From Amia ocellicauda (taxonomy: Eukaryota > Chordata > Actinopteri > Amiiformes > Amiidae), in contig NC_089850.1 of assembly GCF_036373705.1 (NCBI RefSeq), positions 29,762,733 to 29,826,732 of the forward strand: a stretch of DNA of 64,000 nucleotides, written 5' to 3'. The notes beneath the pieces were generated by a model. It saw nothing but the letters and a program-made list of their open reading frames with translations, was not told the DNA's origin and made no database searches. This document shows positions 15,601-27,592 of the stretch, piece by piece (position 1 is the first letter of the stretch; every line of letters starts with the position of its first letter). The position numbers and the translations under genes are program-made.

Positions 15601-18600
15601 AACAAACAACACAATCAGCTAAAGCACACCATTGAAATGGTACAGCAGCAGGGTCTGTGCCTTACCTCTGTCTCTCCCAATGAAGTGAGAAGCCATGAGG
15701 AGAAGAGCTTTCTCCAGCTCCCCGAGGTCCTTCAGAGCCACATCGTAGACAATATACAGCCCCCGCTGGTCCTGGGTGTGGATGGAGTCCTCTTCAATAG
15801 TGTAGAAATCATTGTGGTTCTCAATGTCCGGGAACTCCATAAATTGGGAACAGTGTACCTGAGTCAAACACAGAATAACAGTTCTGTGAGGGTCAGTCGG
15901 GCATTTTGTAGTTAATTTGATTAGATGTTAATAAGCTATTATTAGTTAAAAGAAATTGCAGTCACCCCCCCATTAAATGTTAAAATCTCCTTCATATTAT
16001 TTTCCTTAAAGATATCTACTACATCTTGTGAAATTCTACAACATGGGACATTTTTCCTCATCTAATTCATAACCACGAAAACAACTAAACAAACAGAGCA
16101 CAGACCACACAATTTCTAACTTTTATATCTTTGTTTTATACTCTTCTGGGTGTTCTTCGCTCAAATTATTTGAATTACATTAATATCTGATGTCGATTGT
16201 GTTCCAAATTCTGCTATGACATCTAACTTGTATTTTTTTTAAACTGTATTCTACAAAGAGATGTGAAGTCCAGCATTTCCCCACCCCCCAGAATATAATG
16301 TATTTTTAGTTTGTAATATTTTTGGTTTATACTTTAAAAGTCTCTCCGTGTGGTTTCTCTTCTCAGAAATGTCAGTTGCTGTTCCAACCACACTGCAATT
16401 CCCTCATATGTAAAGCAAGCAGTCAAAAGCGTCCTCTATGAACCAGCGCATAATCCTTCTGGTGTTCCCCTGTCACATGTGCAGCAATACAAGGCCCAGT
16501 TTTCTCTAGCAGTGAGATGTGATCGGTCACCTTGTAGTCTACAGGAGTGTTGTGGAGATAGTGACGAGACCCCAGGCCCCCGGGGGTACCAGTGCCCCCT
16601 CTGGCTGCGCTCATCCAGCATGACTCCTCCGCCAGGCTGCCCAGTTCCCCCCCGTGTAGGCTCAGACCCGCTGTGTCGATGGTCAGGGTCCTCTCCACGG
16701 AGCGCATGTAGTTCAGAATCCCCAGACATGTGCGCTGAAACGGGACCAATCAGCAGCTGATACGCTCTGCCAAAAGACCTACCCAGAAGGCCTGAGAAAA
16801 CACATCTGGATGTCCATGTCTTACATTTTGAGCAATATTTAAAGCTATTTTATGTTTTTTTGTAAATTCATGGTTACTGTTCAAAGGATGCTACATCTTA
16901 GACAAAACATTTTTGGAGCATTTCTGTCTAAAAGCAGAAATTATGTATATTTATCATTTATAAATGTATACATTTGTTATCAGTTCTCTAACTGCGAATC
17001 AACTGAATCTCCAATAAGTGGTTTGGTCATTGTACTTGTTGATCAGTTAGTGAAGAGTGACGTGTCAGCATTCAACGGGTCACGATGCCCTCTTTGTGTC
17101 CCCTCCCACTGTGTCATGCTTAATGCATGGGAAGAAGTTGTTAAAGCCCAAAGACTGGAGACACATGAGTGGTCAGCTTCAGAAAGACGAGAGGGATTCT
17201 AGAGACTGATTTTGAGATCATTTTTAGTCTCAGTGTGGAGCTGCAGAGCCGTCTCACTTGCAGGTCTCGGATTCTTAGGTGACGCAGGTAGAGGAGGGAC
17301 AGGTAGGCTCCCATCGTCATGACCGGGTCTTTATTGTTTTCCTCTTGGCCATCATCCAGTCCTAGCAGCTGCATGGTATCCATGTAACTATAACTATGGA
17401 AGGAAATTGAGAGACATCCTTAAGCCATTTAGTTAAGTACCTGAATGATACTGTTCTGCATATGGACTCATCCAATTTCGTACCTCTTGCAACCCCTCCC
17501 CTCCAACCCCGCTGAAACATCATGCCAGCCTCAGCAGGCGGAAAGCTATGATTATAGCTGCCATTCTCCACACAGTTACAATAGCTCTTAATATGTCGTT
17601 TGTTACAATTCAGCTTTGGTACAGATGAAGATCTAAGCAAATGGTCCAGGCAACTTTATTTTGTTTTGATGTGCCGTTTCCCCCCCACCCCCACAAACTT
17701 TCTAACATGTATCATACCCGTCTTTGTTCTTCTTTGAAGAGCCCAGCCTTTTGGTCAGATTGGCTTTTTCCACGTCCCAGGCGTCACCCTCTGCAGATGA
17801 GCTTTCCTCTGGGTTTGGCTCCTGTGCAAGATTGATATTCATAGTGAACAGAAAACATTGGGTCTGGAAAATTTAGAAACTTTATTTCAGCTCCCCTCTA
17901 TGTCTGCTGTCCAATACAACTAAATAGTTATTATTGCTTCCCATATGAAGTGTTCGAAAGCAGATAATCATGTTTTATTCCTCATAAGGGAAGAATGAGC
18001 TGGTTCTACCTGAAACAGATTGGAGGCACTGTATATCCTCATCCATATTTGATTGGTGTTTTGTCCCTCGGGATGTGATGTCACAGATATGGGCCGTATG
18101 GGCTGGGGGTCAGAAATATTGGCTGCATGTTCCTTGAGGGATTCCATGACTCGATTTGGATCAGACACCTTGTTTAAAAACAAATAAATAAGTTAAATTC
18201 AGGTTATTTCCTTCAAAAATAAACTTTTGTTCTTTCTTGCTCTGTTTTATATCTGGTGATTTCAATTTGTATATTGTATATTAAATTTGTATTGACTTCT
18301 TTGATCAAATAAAAAAAAATGCAATGCTTTTCTGTTCTATAACATACAACAAGAAACAGAAACCTACTGCCATGTTTAGATTTCTTGAATACACATATTG
18401 GTAATTAGTATATAAATTCTTGAAATGAGTCTAAGAAAGAGAACCATATACACTTGGATTTGAGTCACTAATATATTCCACTACAACTAATGAACTGTAA
18501 ATCAGGTTGCAGTAATGGAATACACACCACTGGCAAAATGTACAGTAAAATCTTTCCCACATGTTGAATAGTTTTTATGGTGATAACTATAAAAAATGTA

Positions 18601-21600
18601 CTACCACAGTAGGGTGATACAGTGAATACAGGGAGAGTTTTGATACCAGTTTAAGCAAAGCTATCTTACCTGTAAAAACTTTGAATGCAATCTTAAAAGT
18701 TCATCAGTAAATTTGTGTTGCTCTAGTTTTGTTGCTTGCTTTTGTTGCCAAGGGTCACGTTTGGGCTTTACCTGTGTCGGAACATCAAATACATGAATGA
18801 GGCCGTGACCAAACCTCCACAAACTTAGGGTTAGACCAATCCAAAATTTTGACCTACCCAAACAGCAAAGTACAAACCTGTAGCCCTATGGCAGTGCATT
18901 TTATTGCCAGGAGCCATTATCTACTAACATTTGCAGTAGGTCCAAGTTTTAATTTGGCCCAGGCCTTATATACAAATCGCTTACTTAAGTATTGTTAACA
19001 AGGACCAATTCATATACATTAAGTGGGTAAAATACACAGGACTTCAAAACAGCAGATTTGAGGTGAGTCAGTGCTTGCATGCAGGGGTGATTTCACTTCT
19101 GCAAACACACAGAAGATCAGGCACATTAGATTGCATTTTTATACCTGAATGGCAAAGTAAATAATGTCTTAAATTTGATCTACCTTTACATAACTTAATG
19201 AAACTAATACAATACAAATGGATTTCAGATACCAGATACCCATCCTGAATAGCAGCAGAGCCTGCTGTTGTGCTGACTTTTTACCCGTATGAAGGGAATC
19301 CAGTTGGCCTCCGTCTTTAGAGCCATGCTCGGGGTCTTCTTTCCCCAGTGCCCCGCAGCAGACTCCGTGGCGTCATATGTAGGAAAGGTCTTCATCGTCT
19401 CTTGCTTGTTGAAGACCGTCCTGAATTCACGAGACACCTTAAGAGACAGCGAGATTTGTCATATCGTCTGTAGGTGTACACCTGCTTTTCCTCACAGTAA
19501 ATGGTATGAAAGTTATAATTTCCATTACAGATCAGACATGCTGTACAAGAAGATTATCCTCTCACTTGTTTGATCTGCAAGAACATAAATATGTGCATCC
19601 AGATGTATGCAGAACAATCGCAAAGCAATGCCAGCCAAGGAATTACCAGTCTGAATAGCTCCAACTCATTCGCTGTGTTTTTAATATCCTTGGTGTTGTA
19701 GTCGATGTTGAAATGGGAGAGTAGCTGCTGAAGCTGGGAGTCAAACTCCTCCAGTCTCATGCTGTGCTTAGGGATGTCCATGGTCCTGCTGAGAAGCCCT
19801 AGAGAAAAAAATTACCTTGGCTCAAGTGCCGTAAAACCAAAAACTTCTTCTGCTGTACATAGTGGCTGAACAATCGATTTAAAGGATTCATTTTTTCTGA
19901 TATTAACAGATTTGAGTGCAAAATAAACATGCCCATGGATGCAGAGGCTAGAGAAATGAAAACAATTCATGTGTTTTACAGTTTCCATCAAATCATAGGT
20001 CAGCTGTGTTGCTGAATGTAATACAATATTTTAACTATACTAACCATATACTAACCAAAATGTCCAGAACAAAAAATAATATAAAAACCTTTTCCTATGA
20101 GCTGGAAAAAATGTATTAATAACAAAATGGCATCTGGTTAAGAATCCTACCTTCTGCATTTGTTCCAATAGTGGGACTACCAATGGAGGAGATGAAGGGA
20201 GATCCACCTTGAAGAGAGGACCCTGAGGCAGACTTTCCTGACAAAATAAGTGATCGCTCTCACAGGAAATGTGCCAGAAACTTATATGGAAAACTGGACA
20301 GCAATATATATATATAAGATAGCAATTTGGTGGCCAAGATTACAAAACAATAAATTGATCCTTGTCTAACCTGGAACAAGAGGGTGTAACCAAGTGTCCT
20401 GCATATATGTGCCATGTGTTTTTTGGAAGTTTATCTACTGCTGTATATGGAAAGGTATCAAATCTATACAACTTACAACACAATACAGACCCTGTACAGT
20501 GAAATAAATATCTGGCTACAGTCTATGTGTATGACAATTTTGTTTTTCTCATTCAGCAGTGGCACTGTGGTTTTCTTGATTGTATTATTTTGATAAAGAC
20601 TTAATGAAAGAGTGTTAAGACAAGTGGTTTCCAACCCTGGTCCAGGAGATTTACAGGGCCTTGCACTTTCATTCCATGCACACTCTTAATCAAAGAATTG
20701 CATCAATTACAGGCATAATTAGTCAAAATGAACAGGATCTTTAGCCACTGCTTAAAGACACCTACAAACCCTAATAGACTGCTCACCTCTGAGATCGATT
20801 GGATGGCACTGATTAACTGACTGTTTCAGCATCCTAGACAACTTGTGACAGTGAGAATACTATAATATAATAATAGTATACCCTGCCTTGTACCCTGTGT
20901 CCACCGAGTTATTCTCGGGCTTACGATGGCCCTGTACTGGATAAAGTAAGTATTGGATATAGGATGGATAGACGGTATACACCGCTCAATAAACGTAATC
21001 TGGTCAGGACATCACAGAGCATACAGAGGATTATATGAAGACCTGGGAACCGATGTAACCTCCGTACCTGCAGAGCTGGAGTGTCTGGACAGAACCGTGG
21101 CAGGCCGCACTGAGAGCCGCGAGAAAGAGGAGGTGGAGTCACTCAGGCCATTTCCGTCTCCTGCAACGTCATCTCTCTGTGTGCCCCCTTTCATCCTCTC
21201 AAACACAGGCAGGTACTGCAGCGCCTAGGATTTCACGGGCACATAATATTGGCGTACTTCACACTTGTGTCAGACAAGGTAAATGAGTGATGAGAAGTTC
21301 TGGCACCCATCACTGGATGAACTGTGAAGGCAGACAGAAGAACGACAACCTGCACGCCATTTTGTGTGTGTGTTTCTTTTCCTTTATCATCACATAGGTT
21401 CTCAAATTTTCCCAACATGAACGCTACACTGCTTCTGAACCCACACACTGCAGCACTGTTAGAGCACATGGTACAGCACAACAAAATAATAAAAATAGGT
21501 GGGTGGGTGGGTTGAATACCTTGAGACCATGTAGTTCGTCCTGAATTTCAGTTACAACATTACAGACTTATATGCATAAAACATGGAAATGTATATAATT

Positions 21601-24187
21601 CAATTCCAGGATTCCAGGGAATCCCACTGAGGATGGAGTAAGATTTGTATAGATGTATACACAGATATGGAAGAATGACCGAAGGAGTTAAGTGGGCTGT
21701 TTTCAAAGCAGTGAAACACACTTTCGAAGGTGTTCAAGTCTTTGCCAGGGGTGACAATGAACTTCTTCAGACAAACAACAAGAACAGCTCAATGCTTCAA
21801 CACATTTCAGCCTGTGTCGTGGTGTGTTCAGAGGCTAGGACTGAGAGCCGCAAAAACAAAGAGCAGGATCAGAGCGCTCACTGAGATCAAATGGTCCCCT
21901 TGCCAAAGGCAGCAGGCAGCCCCTCCTTACCCGGAGATAGTGGTGAATGGTCTTAACAGAGTGGAGGTGACACACCAGCCACTGCAGATAGATGACCATG
22001 TCTTCCTGGTTCACCGCATTCATGGGATTGCCCTTGCCCGTCAGCACCTTCTCCCTGGACACGGCCAGCCTGCCTGCCCTCTGCACTGAGTCCTCATACT
22101 CTCCCATCAGCAGGCCAACCTGTTTCTGGGATCATATCACCACAAAACAGTCCATTGAGTATATTTTTAGCATTCACTGAGGGTGTTAGGATTAGGGTTA
22201 TTGTAATTCAACTCCGGTTCACCATTTAGGTATTCAGTCACTACTGTCCAGTTATACTGTTAGAAGAGTAAACATCACTTCGTATGACATAGGTTAGTTG
22301 TAAATGATGAACCTTTTCTAGCCCACCTTGTATTGAGGATATAGCTGCTCAATGACACTGGAGTGTCGACAAAACCTTCTCCATCGGAGCATGTATTGGT
22401 ATTTGCACTGTGCCAGCTGGCAGCTCCGCTCTGCATAGAACTGAAAAGATCATCATTCGTACAAACAACAGGAAAGTCAACAGCCTCTCAGCCACACACA
22501 CTGATAGCGATAGAGAAGTAATAATATCCAAGTTCAGTTTCGGTTACCAGAGATAACTACAACAGAACAAACAACTACAGAAAAAAACAACAAAAAAAGT
22601 TTAACAAAGATATTTGTTTTCTTGTTTGTCTATGTGTTTTGCTGCGATCTCACTGGTGAAGTGGTTTTATTGGGGGAATTATAGTTTGTCCTCCCTGCTT
22701 GTATTATTATGCTGGTGTAGAACAGACTGTGACAATACTTATAACTTAAATCACTTCTCTTCTTGGAGAAGCAGCAAAGTAGTAGAGTTACTAAACAGTG
22801 CCATCTACTGGACTAAGGGCAAACATTATTTCTAAAAGATGCTTGTAATAATGTTTCCACTTTGAGAAATCATTAAAAAAAAAAATGTTGTTGTTGTTTT
22901 ATCATTTTCCCCCAAATTACATGTGCAATTTGTAACAGAATTATTTCAGAAAGCGTAGAAATACAGACAAAGTTCAGAAAAGGGGTGGTTGAAGGTTGGC
23001 TTTGGGGGGCCGCACCAATCTTCCTCGAGAGCCGCACTTTGGGAACCCCTCACACAAATCACAAAAAAATGGTGGTTGGGCTCCTGATCAGCAATGCGGT
23101 TCTGTAGGTCACCTGGTGCAGCAGCAGGGGCAGGCTCTCAGGACTGTACTCCCGGGTCAGGCAGCTCTCCAGCTCTCTCTGCATCACATCTGCCTGGACC
23201 AGCACAGGCCTGGCTGCTGCCACCTGCAACGCCCAGCACACCACTTCTCACAAATATCGCACCACGCTGACAAAGACATGCAGTCAAATCAGAAACGTTT
23301 TGAGAGCAGAGGCTCTGATACACAGAGTCTTTCAGTTTGTAACACATTTACATTGTATTACATTCCAGCATCGTAGTAACCGTGCAAGGAGAAGCGCCCG
23401 CTCCCAGCTTGTGTCGGCCCAGTACGGCCCTTTATTCACAAAACGCCTCTGTTCTCCACTCATAACCTCGCACTGTACCTGCAATTCTTGCTTGAGCACC
23501 AGCTCCCTCTCGCTCCTGAAGTAAGAAATGTCCTTAGGAACAGGCACAGAGCTACGGGAGAGAAGGATGGTGTCGAAATTCTAAAAATGCTGCGAGAATG
23601 AGTCTGACTCATCCAACCCCAAGTCAATATTTCATGAAAACAAGCAAGATGTACTTCTTACTATCAACATCGCTTAACGCAGTTAAGCGCACATCTTTGC
23701 CAACTAGATTTAAGTTGTATAAGTTGGAGCACTTCACCAGAATGCTGAAAAAAAAGTGTCAACAGTGTGTCATCACCAAAGTACACAACCTCCAAAAAAG
23801 ACACTTTACACTGTGCTGTCATATAAAGTAGGTGAGCACACAACGTACAAAAAGAATGTAGTATAAAGTATCCATCCTGTAAAATACATCCCATATTCCA
23901 AAGAAAGTAGATACGAAGGTACAGTGAAATACTATTCTGTGCTGTTCTGCATATTATGAGGGATAAAGTACATGAAGGAAACACCTTTGTAAATAACGCA
24001 AGACATTATTACTTTGAAACTACTCTGATCCCAAGCCCTCTTGTGGTTACCTGTACGCCTTAGAAGGTGTTCCCTGCAAAACCCCATTTTCCTCGATCTC
24101 CGTCTTCAGGGCTGAGAGTTGTGAGGCCAGTTCCTTCTCCATCAGCTGCAGCTTCTCTGTACAGGAGATGCTGTAAACCCCTGCCAT
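106..24187 (-). CDS. ccdc162: CCDC162-like large coiled-coil protein, 41 coding exons seen, 3' end beyond window
   Basis: This is a multi-exon gene read from high to low coordinates. I placed 41 coding exons by AG/GT borders, and every junction keeps one open frame of about 1,939 codons. The start codon is at 24185-24187. The last exon seen (106-258) ends in phase 0 with a GTGAGA donor, so the gene continues off the left edge. The product is rich in charged, helical, coiled-coil segments, and I see no enzyme motif, signal peptide or membrane span. The name rests on length, coiled-coil character and position directly downstream of CEP57L1 and SESN1, as in human 6q21 where CCDC162P lies. No biochemical activity is known to me. 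An RFX-type X-box beside the first exon suggests expression in ciliated cells (inference). Exon coordinates are given in the four block entries below. Confidence 0.8.
1935..1985. repeat. (GT)n microsatellite
   Basis: This is an almost uninterrupted GT dinucleotide run in the intron between ccdc162 exons 37 and 38. Confidence 0.95.
6833..13076 (-). CDS. ccdc162: ccdc162 coding exons 21-30
   Basis: The exons are 12921-13076, 11654-11747, 10813-10950, 10522-10676, 10195-10306, 9991-10040, 9464-9640, 9241-9358, 7705-7867 and 6833-6971. Exon 21 encodes a well-ordered segment (LYRMFAGEMGFDEFHLYLRP). Exon 24 is a Gly/Ser/Arg-rich low-complexity stretch and the least certain by coding look, but its phases (0 in, 2 out) are exactly what exons 23 and 25 need. 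Exon 25 must use the GTAGGT donor, because the GT two codons later breaks frame. The 50-bp exon 26 is supported by clean borders and phase only. Confidence 0.72.
7396..7492 (+). mobile_element. LINE 3' tail fragment
   Basis: CTGTAAAGCACTCTGTGG followed by TTATTAAATGAAGATTGATTGATTG has the form of the 3' tail of L2-like fish LINEs (TGTAAAGCACTTTG...AAATAAA-TTGATTGATTG). It lies in the intron between exons 29 and 30 of ccdc162. Confidence 0.45.
7868..9240. other. ccdc162 intron, no gene seen
   Basis: AT-rich intron between exons 28 and 29. I found no open frame with plausible borders and no recognisable repeat. Confidence 0.6.
13513..19437 (-). CDS. ccdc162: ccdc162 coding exons 9-20
   Basis: The exons are 19285-19437, 18670-18771, 18010-18168, 17718-17821, 17258-17393, 16531-16734, 15666-15858, 15261-15379, 14951-15151, 14665-14790, 14195-14398 and 13513-13715. 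They encode mostly alpha-helical sequence without a recognisable catalytic motif, for example LIDCYFEAYQHVIDAEERLA in exon 17 and a Leu/Gln-rich helix in exon 19. Two borders were chosen by frame. Exon 19 uses the acceptor before AATGTG, because the upstream AG at 14412 would break the frame. Exon 20 uses a weak GTTGAG donor. The 3' side of exon 19 has a second possible donor 12 bases further into the intron that would also keep frame. Confidence 0.75.
19647..24187 (-). CDS. ccdc162: ccdc162 coding exons 1-8 (N-terminal part)
   Basis: The exons are 24051-24187, 23479-23551, 23113-23223, 22327-22440, 21931-22119, 21068-21224, 20151-20237 and 19647-19798. Exon 1 starts at the ATG (protein begins MAGVYSISCTEKLQLMEKEL) with AG two bases ahead of it, so the start lies just inside the second transcribed exon. 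Exons 4-5 encode a basic, aromatic-rich segment (FYAERSCQLAQCKYQYMLRW followed by VGLLMGEYEDSV) that looks like the best conserved piece of the N-terminus. Exons 6-7 are Ser/Gly/Thr-rich and probably disordered. Exon phases are 0/2, 2/0, 0/0, 0/0, 0/0, 0/1, 1/1 and 1/0, all mutually consistent. Exons 1-5 are also present as a degraded copy at 32.9-35.2 kb. Confidence 0.8.
20621..20760 (+). repeat. Dispersed-repeat fragment (SINE/MITE-like)
   Basis: The segment reads GTTTCCAACCCTGGTCCAGG, then CATTCCA...TTAATC, a combination recurring widely in fish genomes as a short interspersed repeat. It lies in the ccdc162 intron between exons 6 and 7. Confidence 0.4.
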
Positions 24188-25169
24188 GGCTGTCAATAAA
24201 GCAGACACTGAAAACAAGACCATGGCAAGGTCATTTCAGTGTCTCTGGCCATAGAGGACTAGAAATAAATATTCAGTTCAAATCTCTATGAATCTTTAAA
24301 TAACCCTGTATTAACATATATGAATATTCATAGACTTGTTTAAATTGCATTGCTTTACATTGCACAGTTAGGGTATAAAATGTGTATCCGTTTTGATTTT
24401 ATTGTAGCTCAGAACAACCAATGTTACTTTCCAACAAATTACAATAAAATATTTTTCAGAAGTTACACTATTTGTACCATTAGTTTATCCAAACTCCCAA
24501 GTGGGAATGTTAAAGCTAGAAATCATACCATTTAAATAATAGTAGGACTATAGAATATTGTATTGTTTATTTGTAAACTGAAAATTGTGATAATCTAAAG
24601 ATGAAATGGGAAGGTATGGTGCAATACACTTTTTTGTAATAACGTTAAATTATCAATGTCATCAAGATGCACGACATTTGGAAGTACGCTACATTTACTA
24701 AAAATATGACTTGTGCTTTCAAAACTACTATACAACAGTATATATTCGTTACATCGGAAGAAAACCAAAACCAAATAGCGCACATATGGGGGGCATTACA
24801 AAGTATTTCTTGAAGGTAGAAAGTCAGTTCTTGGGAACGTTACATAGGCTACATTATAACAATGATCAGAACGTGCACTTCATTCGAAAGGCGTGTCTAT
24901 TGTGGAGGGAAACGCACCCACTCTGAAACAATGAAACTGAAATTACAAACCTATTTAAAATGCTAATGTCCAGGCAAACCCGAGGTTGGAAATTCTGTAT
25001 TTATAAAACCATACATGTATAACCTCCCGCACGTTTTTTAAAGCTGCATTCATCCCCTCAACCGAACGGGATACACTTACACCACGTTTCTGTCATTACT
25101 TTGACATCCTCCTTAATGTTCAGAAGAAACAATTGTATTTCACGATCAATCCATGAGCAGAAAGCGTAC

Positions 25170-25330
25170 CTGTGCGTTGCGCCGGGCTGTGTCCGCAGTA
25201 AGCCGCTGTTCGGAAGGGCAGCTGCGGGGTTTTACTTCCCGGCGCAGGCAGGCGTGGATCTCCCTGGTAAAGTCACTATGGAGACACGACGCCCCGCAGA
25301 CCAATGTGTGCGCAGCTGCTCACCGGCCAT
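25170..25330 (-). promoter_or_regulatory. ccdc162: ccdc162 5' non-coding exon and CpG-rich promoter
   Basis: This GC- and CpG-rich patch sits in otherwise AT-rich sequence about 1 kb upstream of the ATG-bearing exon. A good donor (CACAG then GTACGC on the minus strand) ends at 25170 and could splice to the acceptor at 24189/24190. The exact transcription start is not visible, and no TATA box is obvious. The X-box at 25272-25285 lies inside this patch. Confidence 0.5.
25272..25285 (-). promoter_or_regulatory. RFX X-box-like site
   Basis: The plus-strand sequence GTCACTATGGAGAC fits the ciliary-gene X-box pattern RYYNYY-N(1-3)-RRNRAC at every defined position with a 2-base spacer. It sits within about 115 bp of the first-exon donor. 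Such a degenerate pattern can occur by chance, so position is the main support. Confidence 0.5.
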
Positions 25331-25860
25331 TACACGGGCTGGGAGTCCAGTGTGATGCCACTTCATTTCCTACTCCAGCAGTTTGCGTTTTTATTTCACA
25401 AAAGTAAAAATAAGATTTAGAATGCATGATCCTGATATTTTACAATATTGGCAACAACTAGTCTTCTTGTCACATATCTGTTGAATCATTTCATTAAACA
25501 ATTAAGGTCTTGCATAAATGTTCTTGAAATAGTTTATCTTTGTAAAATATTCATAGCAAAATTCGCAGTTGAATATACCACATGGTTTATTACACATATT
25601 GATAAGTGTAATTCAGTAGATACATACATTTAGAGTTTAAAAACACTAAATTCCTTTCAAAACAATTTAATGCATTGGTTTATGTTGTTCTCTGCCTTAC
25701 ACTCTTGCAATACATGGTACAGTATAGAACCAAAAAGGGTTACGCGGCTCACTTCATATATGGCCCTCAAAAGGGTTCCATGCAGATCCATTTTCTGAAG
25801 CCTAGAGGTTCCACAGCACAGAACCCAATGGTTTGAAATGGAATCATGTATGGTGCTATC
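25331..25860. other. Intergenic, nothing recognised
   Basis: AT-rich sequence upstream of the ccdc162 promoter with no supported feature. Confidence 0.6.
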
Positions 25861-26346
25861 TGTCACAGCTACTGCCCAGCACTCAGTCCCCGTCTAACTA
25901 TAGCTCCACTTATCCCCACTAGATGTTGCCTTCGCCTTTCCTTCCCAGTCACTTCTCCCAGCTCCCTTTTAATCAATCAATCAACATTCTTGAATACCAT
26001 GTGCATTTGTTCAATCACCCTCTGTCCCAATTCACCATGCACCTTCCAAACCTGGTTCCTTGCTTCCCTCTGGTCCCCATATAAACCCCTCACTCAGTAG
26101 CTGTAATTGTGAAGTTTTGTCAGTTTTTCCACTACATCTCTGAGTGGTGCACCCTGTGCCTTGTTCCCTGGATTCCTTGCCTGACCCTCCAACCATGACT
26201 TTGGACTTTCCTCATTACTCTGTTTGTCTGATCGCCTGACCCTTGCTTATGACCATGTCTTTGCCTTGCCTTGATTGCCATGTCCTGCTGGTACACCTGT
26301 CTGACCAACTGGGTTCCCCTGTTCCTGTGCCCCACGATGCATGACA
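25861..26346 (+). mobile_element. Possible solo LTR
   Basis: This pyrimidine-rich, low-coding block begins TGTCACAG and ends CATGACA (TG...CA ends). A TATAAA-like box lies at about 26080-26086. I could not see a clear target-site duplication, so the call is tentative. Confidence 0.35.
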
Positions 26347-26945
26347 CTGTAAAAAACCCTTTTCATGTATGGAATTATAAAAGAAATGTTTAATTTTATC
26401 CCACTTTTAATAACTTTTGTTATTGTTGTATAATACAACAGTAGAAGCTTTAACTCATAGCAACTACTGAAGTGAGTGACTGTAAAATGGAAATGGAGAA
26501 ATACACAAAGGTGCCATATAAAGGACATACAACAGCATATGGAAAGTCGGTATTGTGTTGTACCCATTTTAAGGATGACCTATAGTCTATTGTTTTCATA
26601 AATATTTGATTTTCATGAATGAAATTCAGTCAAAATGATGAGTGAAAACAATTATGCATATTGTAGCACTTATTGTGCACAACAGGTTCAAAGCCAAAGA
26701 ACGCTGACTGAGGAACCAAACCACTCATGTCTGCTCAACTTGCTCTTACAAGAACATGTAGAACTAGGCTATACTCTGAGAAAGACACAGATAGAGGGAA
26801 AGGCAGGGGGGGCCTTCAGACAGTTAACTTTGTTAGACAGGCTTTGTTAAACCACGTATGAAGAACGGACCCCTGGGTCTGACTGTAGTCCACGGCACCA
26901 ATTAAGTTGGGGATTTCTGCATAATAATGTAGATTTAACTATAAA
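26347..26945. other. Intergenic, nothing firmly recognised
   Basis: Unique-looking AT-rich sequence between the possible solo LTR and the DIRS foldback. The last 100 bp (from about 26850) may belong to the DIRS element. Confidence 0.5.
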
Positions 26946-27232
26946 GATAGGTTGCAAATGCATACCCGGTTATCTGAAAAAGGAAGCACTGCCTAAAGGG
27001 GAGTGGTTTCTGCGCACTTCCTGTGGAAACCAAAGCTGCCATTGGCCCCTGTGCCCATCACTCAAACAGGTCCCTTCCTACTTCCTGTTTGTATAAAAGG
27101 CGACATCTGCACAGGAATTTCATCTTCTGCCGGGAGACCTGAACTCCTGCGCGACCTTGCAACCCTTGGGCAGTGCTTCTTTTTCCAGATAACCAGGGTT
27201 GCATTCGCAACCTATCGTTATCTTTCAAGCAC
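26946..27232. mobile_element. DIRS-like inverted terminal repeat pair (foldback)
   Basis: About 48 bases at 26954-27002 (GATAGGTTGCAAATGCATAC...) recur as a reverse complement at 27170-27222 (...GCATTCGCAACCTATCG) with few mismatches, bracketing about 170 bp that includes a TATAAAA box. The sequence resembles the termini of fish DIRS elements. No internal genes remain between the arms. Confidence 0.5.
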
Positions 27233-27412
27233 ATGTATGGAGAGACGAGGGTCTGCAGGTAACTCTGTGCAGTGTGGTCGAGACAGCGGTAGGTGAGGTT
27301 CAATGTCTTGAACTGAATGCATGCCGGTATCAGGATCCAGTGGAGGGAGCGGAGCAGTGGAGTAGCGTGTGCGAATCGGAGTAGAGAGAATACCAGACGA
27401 GCTGCAGAGCAG
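27232..27412 (-). mobile_element. LINE reverse-transcriptase C-terminal fragment
   Basis: The minus frame reads SAARLVFSLLRFAHATPLLR then SLHWILIPACIQFKTLNLTY, typical of the C-terminal tail of CR1/L2-like fish LINE ORF2 (A-R-L-V...TPLLRSLHWLP...IQFKTL). It is only about 60 codons long and is flanked by unrelated repeats. Confidence 0.6.
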
Positions 27413-27592
27413 GAGCAGGAGCGGTGCCACAGACCCACTAAAATATCACATATTCAACGAGAATAGCCACAGCTGGACACAACAGTATATACAACCTGGG
27501 CAGCAGGAATATTCATGCTGCTCCACCCAACACAGGAGCACTCTCGCTCAACTGAACAGTACAGAGCGGCAAGCTCCATTGTGCTGTCAATA

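Noticed and set aside
16531..16734. Alternative minus frame with Gly/Arg-rich sequence over exon 14
   Set aside because: Only the RTCLGILNYM... frame fits the phases of the neighbouring exons.
22187..22202. GTTAGGATTAGGGTTATT as telomeric sequence
   Set aside because: It is imperfect and less than three units long, and it is present in both copies of the duplicated intron.
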